Shown here one piece after another: positions 13,062 through 13,792 of a stretch of 13,792 nt of DNA. The translations under genes and the position numbers were made by a program. Below the pieces are notes generated by a model. That model did not search any database, was not told the origin of the DNA, and worked only from the letters and a program-made list of their open reading frames with translations. The first letter of the stretch is position 1. Every line of letters starts with the position of its first letter. Origin of the DNA: CAVQFC01 sp036497895 (lineage in GTDB: Bacteria; Acidobacteriota; Vicinamibacteria; Vicinamibacterales; CAVVIG01); the NCBI GenBank assembly GCA_036497895.1, contig DASXIR010000297.1, positions 1 through 13,792 of the forward strand. Direction: 5' to 3'.

Positions 13062-13792
13062 GTGTCCGGCCCTGACTTCGACATCGAGCTCCAGTTGCTC
13101 GTCGACGCGATCTACCTGAAATATCACTACGACTTCCGCGCCTACGCGGGCGCATCGTTGAAGCGTCGCCTGAGGATGGCGATGGAGCGTTTTCAGTGCG
13201 AGACGCTGTCGCAGCTGCAGGATCGGGTGCTGCACGAGCCGGACGTGTTTGCGGCGCTGCTCGATTTTCTCACCGTGCAGGTCAGCGAGATGTTCCGCGA
13301 TCCGGAATATTTCCGGGCGATGCGCCAACAGGTGGTGCCGCTGCTGCGAACGTATCCGTCGCTGAAGGTCTGGGTCGCCGGCTGCAGCACCGGCGAAGAG
13401 GCATATTCGTTCGCCATCCTGCTGCGCGAAGAAGGACTGCTGGCGCGCACCCTGATCTATGCGACCGATATCAACGCCCACGCACTGGAGAAGGCGGAAG
13501 CCGGTGTCTACGATCTGGAACGGATCGCGGGATTCACGGAGAGCCATCGCAAGTCCGGTGCGCGCACGTCGCTGTCGGACTTTTATACCGCCGCGTATGG
13601 CCGGGCGGTCTTCGACAGGTCGCTGAATCAGCACATCGTCTACTCGGATCACAGCCTCGCGACCGACAGCGTGTTCGCCGAGGTGCAGCTGGTCTCGTGC
13701 CGGAACGTGCTGATTTATTTCAACCGTCAACTGCAGGGCCGGGTCGTCGGCCTGTTTCGGGACGCCCTGTGTCGCAAGGGGTTTCTTGGCAT
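13062..13792 (+). CDS. CheR-type protein-glutamate O-methyltransferase (partial, C-terminus off the window)
   Basis: 243 codons are visible from GTG 13062; a TGA in frame at 13056 bounds the start. CheR enzymes methylate glutamates on chemoreceptors or similar sensor proteins using SAM. The N-terminal helical CheR domain covers about residues 5-80 (with SLKRRLRMAMERF). The SAM domain follows: VWVAGCSTGEEAYS from 103 is the family form of motif I, ATDIN at 134-138 holds the acidic ribose contact, and VSCRNVLIYFN (Arg214-Asn215) is the well-conserved late CheR motif. The usual CheR length of about 270-280 residues means some 30-40 are missing. It follows the kinase by 11 bases. Similar kinase-CheR-CheB clusters are found in Acidobacteriota, myxobacteria and Bacteroidota, so a CheB methylesterase may come next. 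No receptor gene is visible, so a non-motility role is possible. Confidence 0.92.
   Translation, partial: MSGPDFDIELQLLVDAIYLKYHYDFRAYAGASLKRRLRMAMERFQCETLSQLQDRVLHEPDVFAALLDFLTVQVSEMFRDPEYFRAMRQQVVPLLRTYPSLKVWVAGCSTGEEAYSFAILLREEGLLARTLIYATDINAHALEKAEAGVYDLERIAGFTESHRKSGARTSLSDFYTAAYGRAVFDRSLNQHIVYSDHSLATDSVFAEVQLVSCRNVLIYFNRQLQGRVVGLFRDALCRKGFLG

Noticed and set aside
11446..13155. Minus-strand open frame of 569 codons opposite the kinase receivers
   Set aside because: Arg/His/Asp-rich shadow translation with no recognisable motif; the plus strand encodes HATPase and three receivers with all key residues.

Overview
The window is GC-rich bacterial chromosomal DNA that is almost fully coding. 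Its features are GTG or TTG start codons in five of eleven genes, secreted M28 and M64 peptidases, a small secreted protein with an NGCL motif, and a large CHASE3-GAF hybrid kinase beside a CheR gene. Together these fit a soil Acidobacteriota, perhaps the Vicinamibacteria. That placement is inference from gene style; there is no rRNA or marker gene here. I see no tRNA, rRNA, CRISPR array, insertion sequence, phage gene or attachment site.

Left edge, minus strand (1-948): a two-gene unit. A small protein with a signal peptide and a C-terminal membrane anchor (948 to 553) is followed after 27 bases by a secreted papain-like C39-type cysteine peptidase (525 to beyond base 1). They match the PA2779/PA2778 pair named after Pseudomonas aeruginosa loci. 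The function of this pair is poorly known, and it is the most interesting system in the window.

Middle, plus strand (1087-8953): a small secreted protein ends at a strong hairpin. Then come six close-packed genes: a SAM methyltransferase-like protein, a NUDT19-like Nudix hydrolase, a secreted M28 metallopeptidase, a secreted amidohydrolase, an APC-family amino-acid permease and a secreted M64 metallopeptidase. Gaps are 9 to 46 bases, with two GTGA stop/start overlaps. The last four look like a chain for degrading peptides outside the cytoplasm and importing the products.

Right part, plus strand (9067-13792): a stand-alone gene for an acidic-headed, lysine/alanine-rich histone-H1-like protein, closed by a hairpin. 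Next is a 1153-residue membrane hybrid histidine kinase (CHASE3, GAF, coiled coil, HisKA, HATPase, three receivers). A CheR-type methyltransferase cut by the window end follows 11 bases later. The last two probably form one signalling unit.
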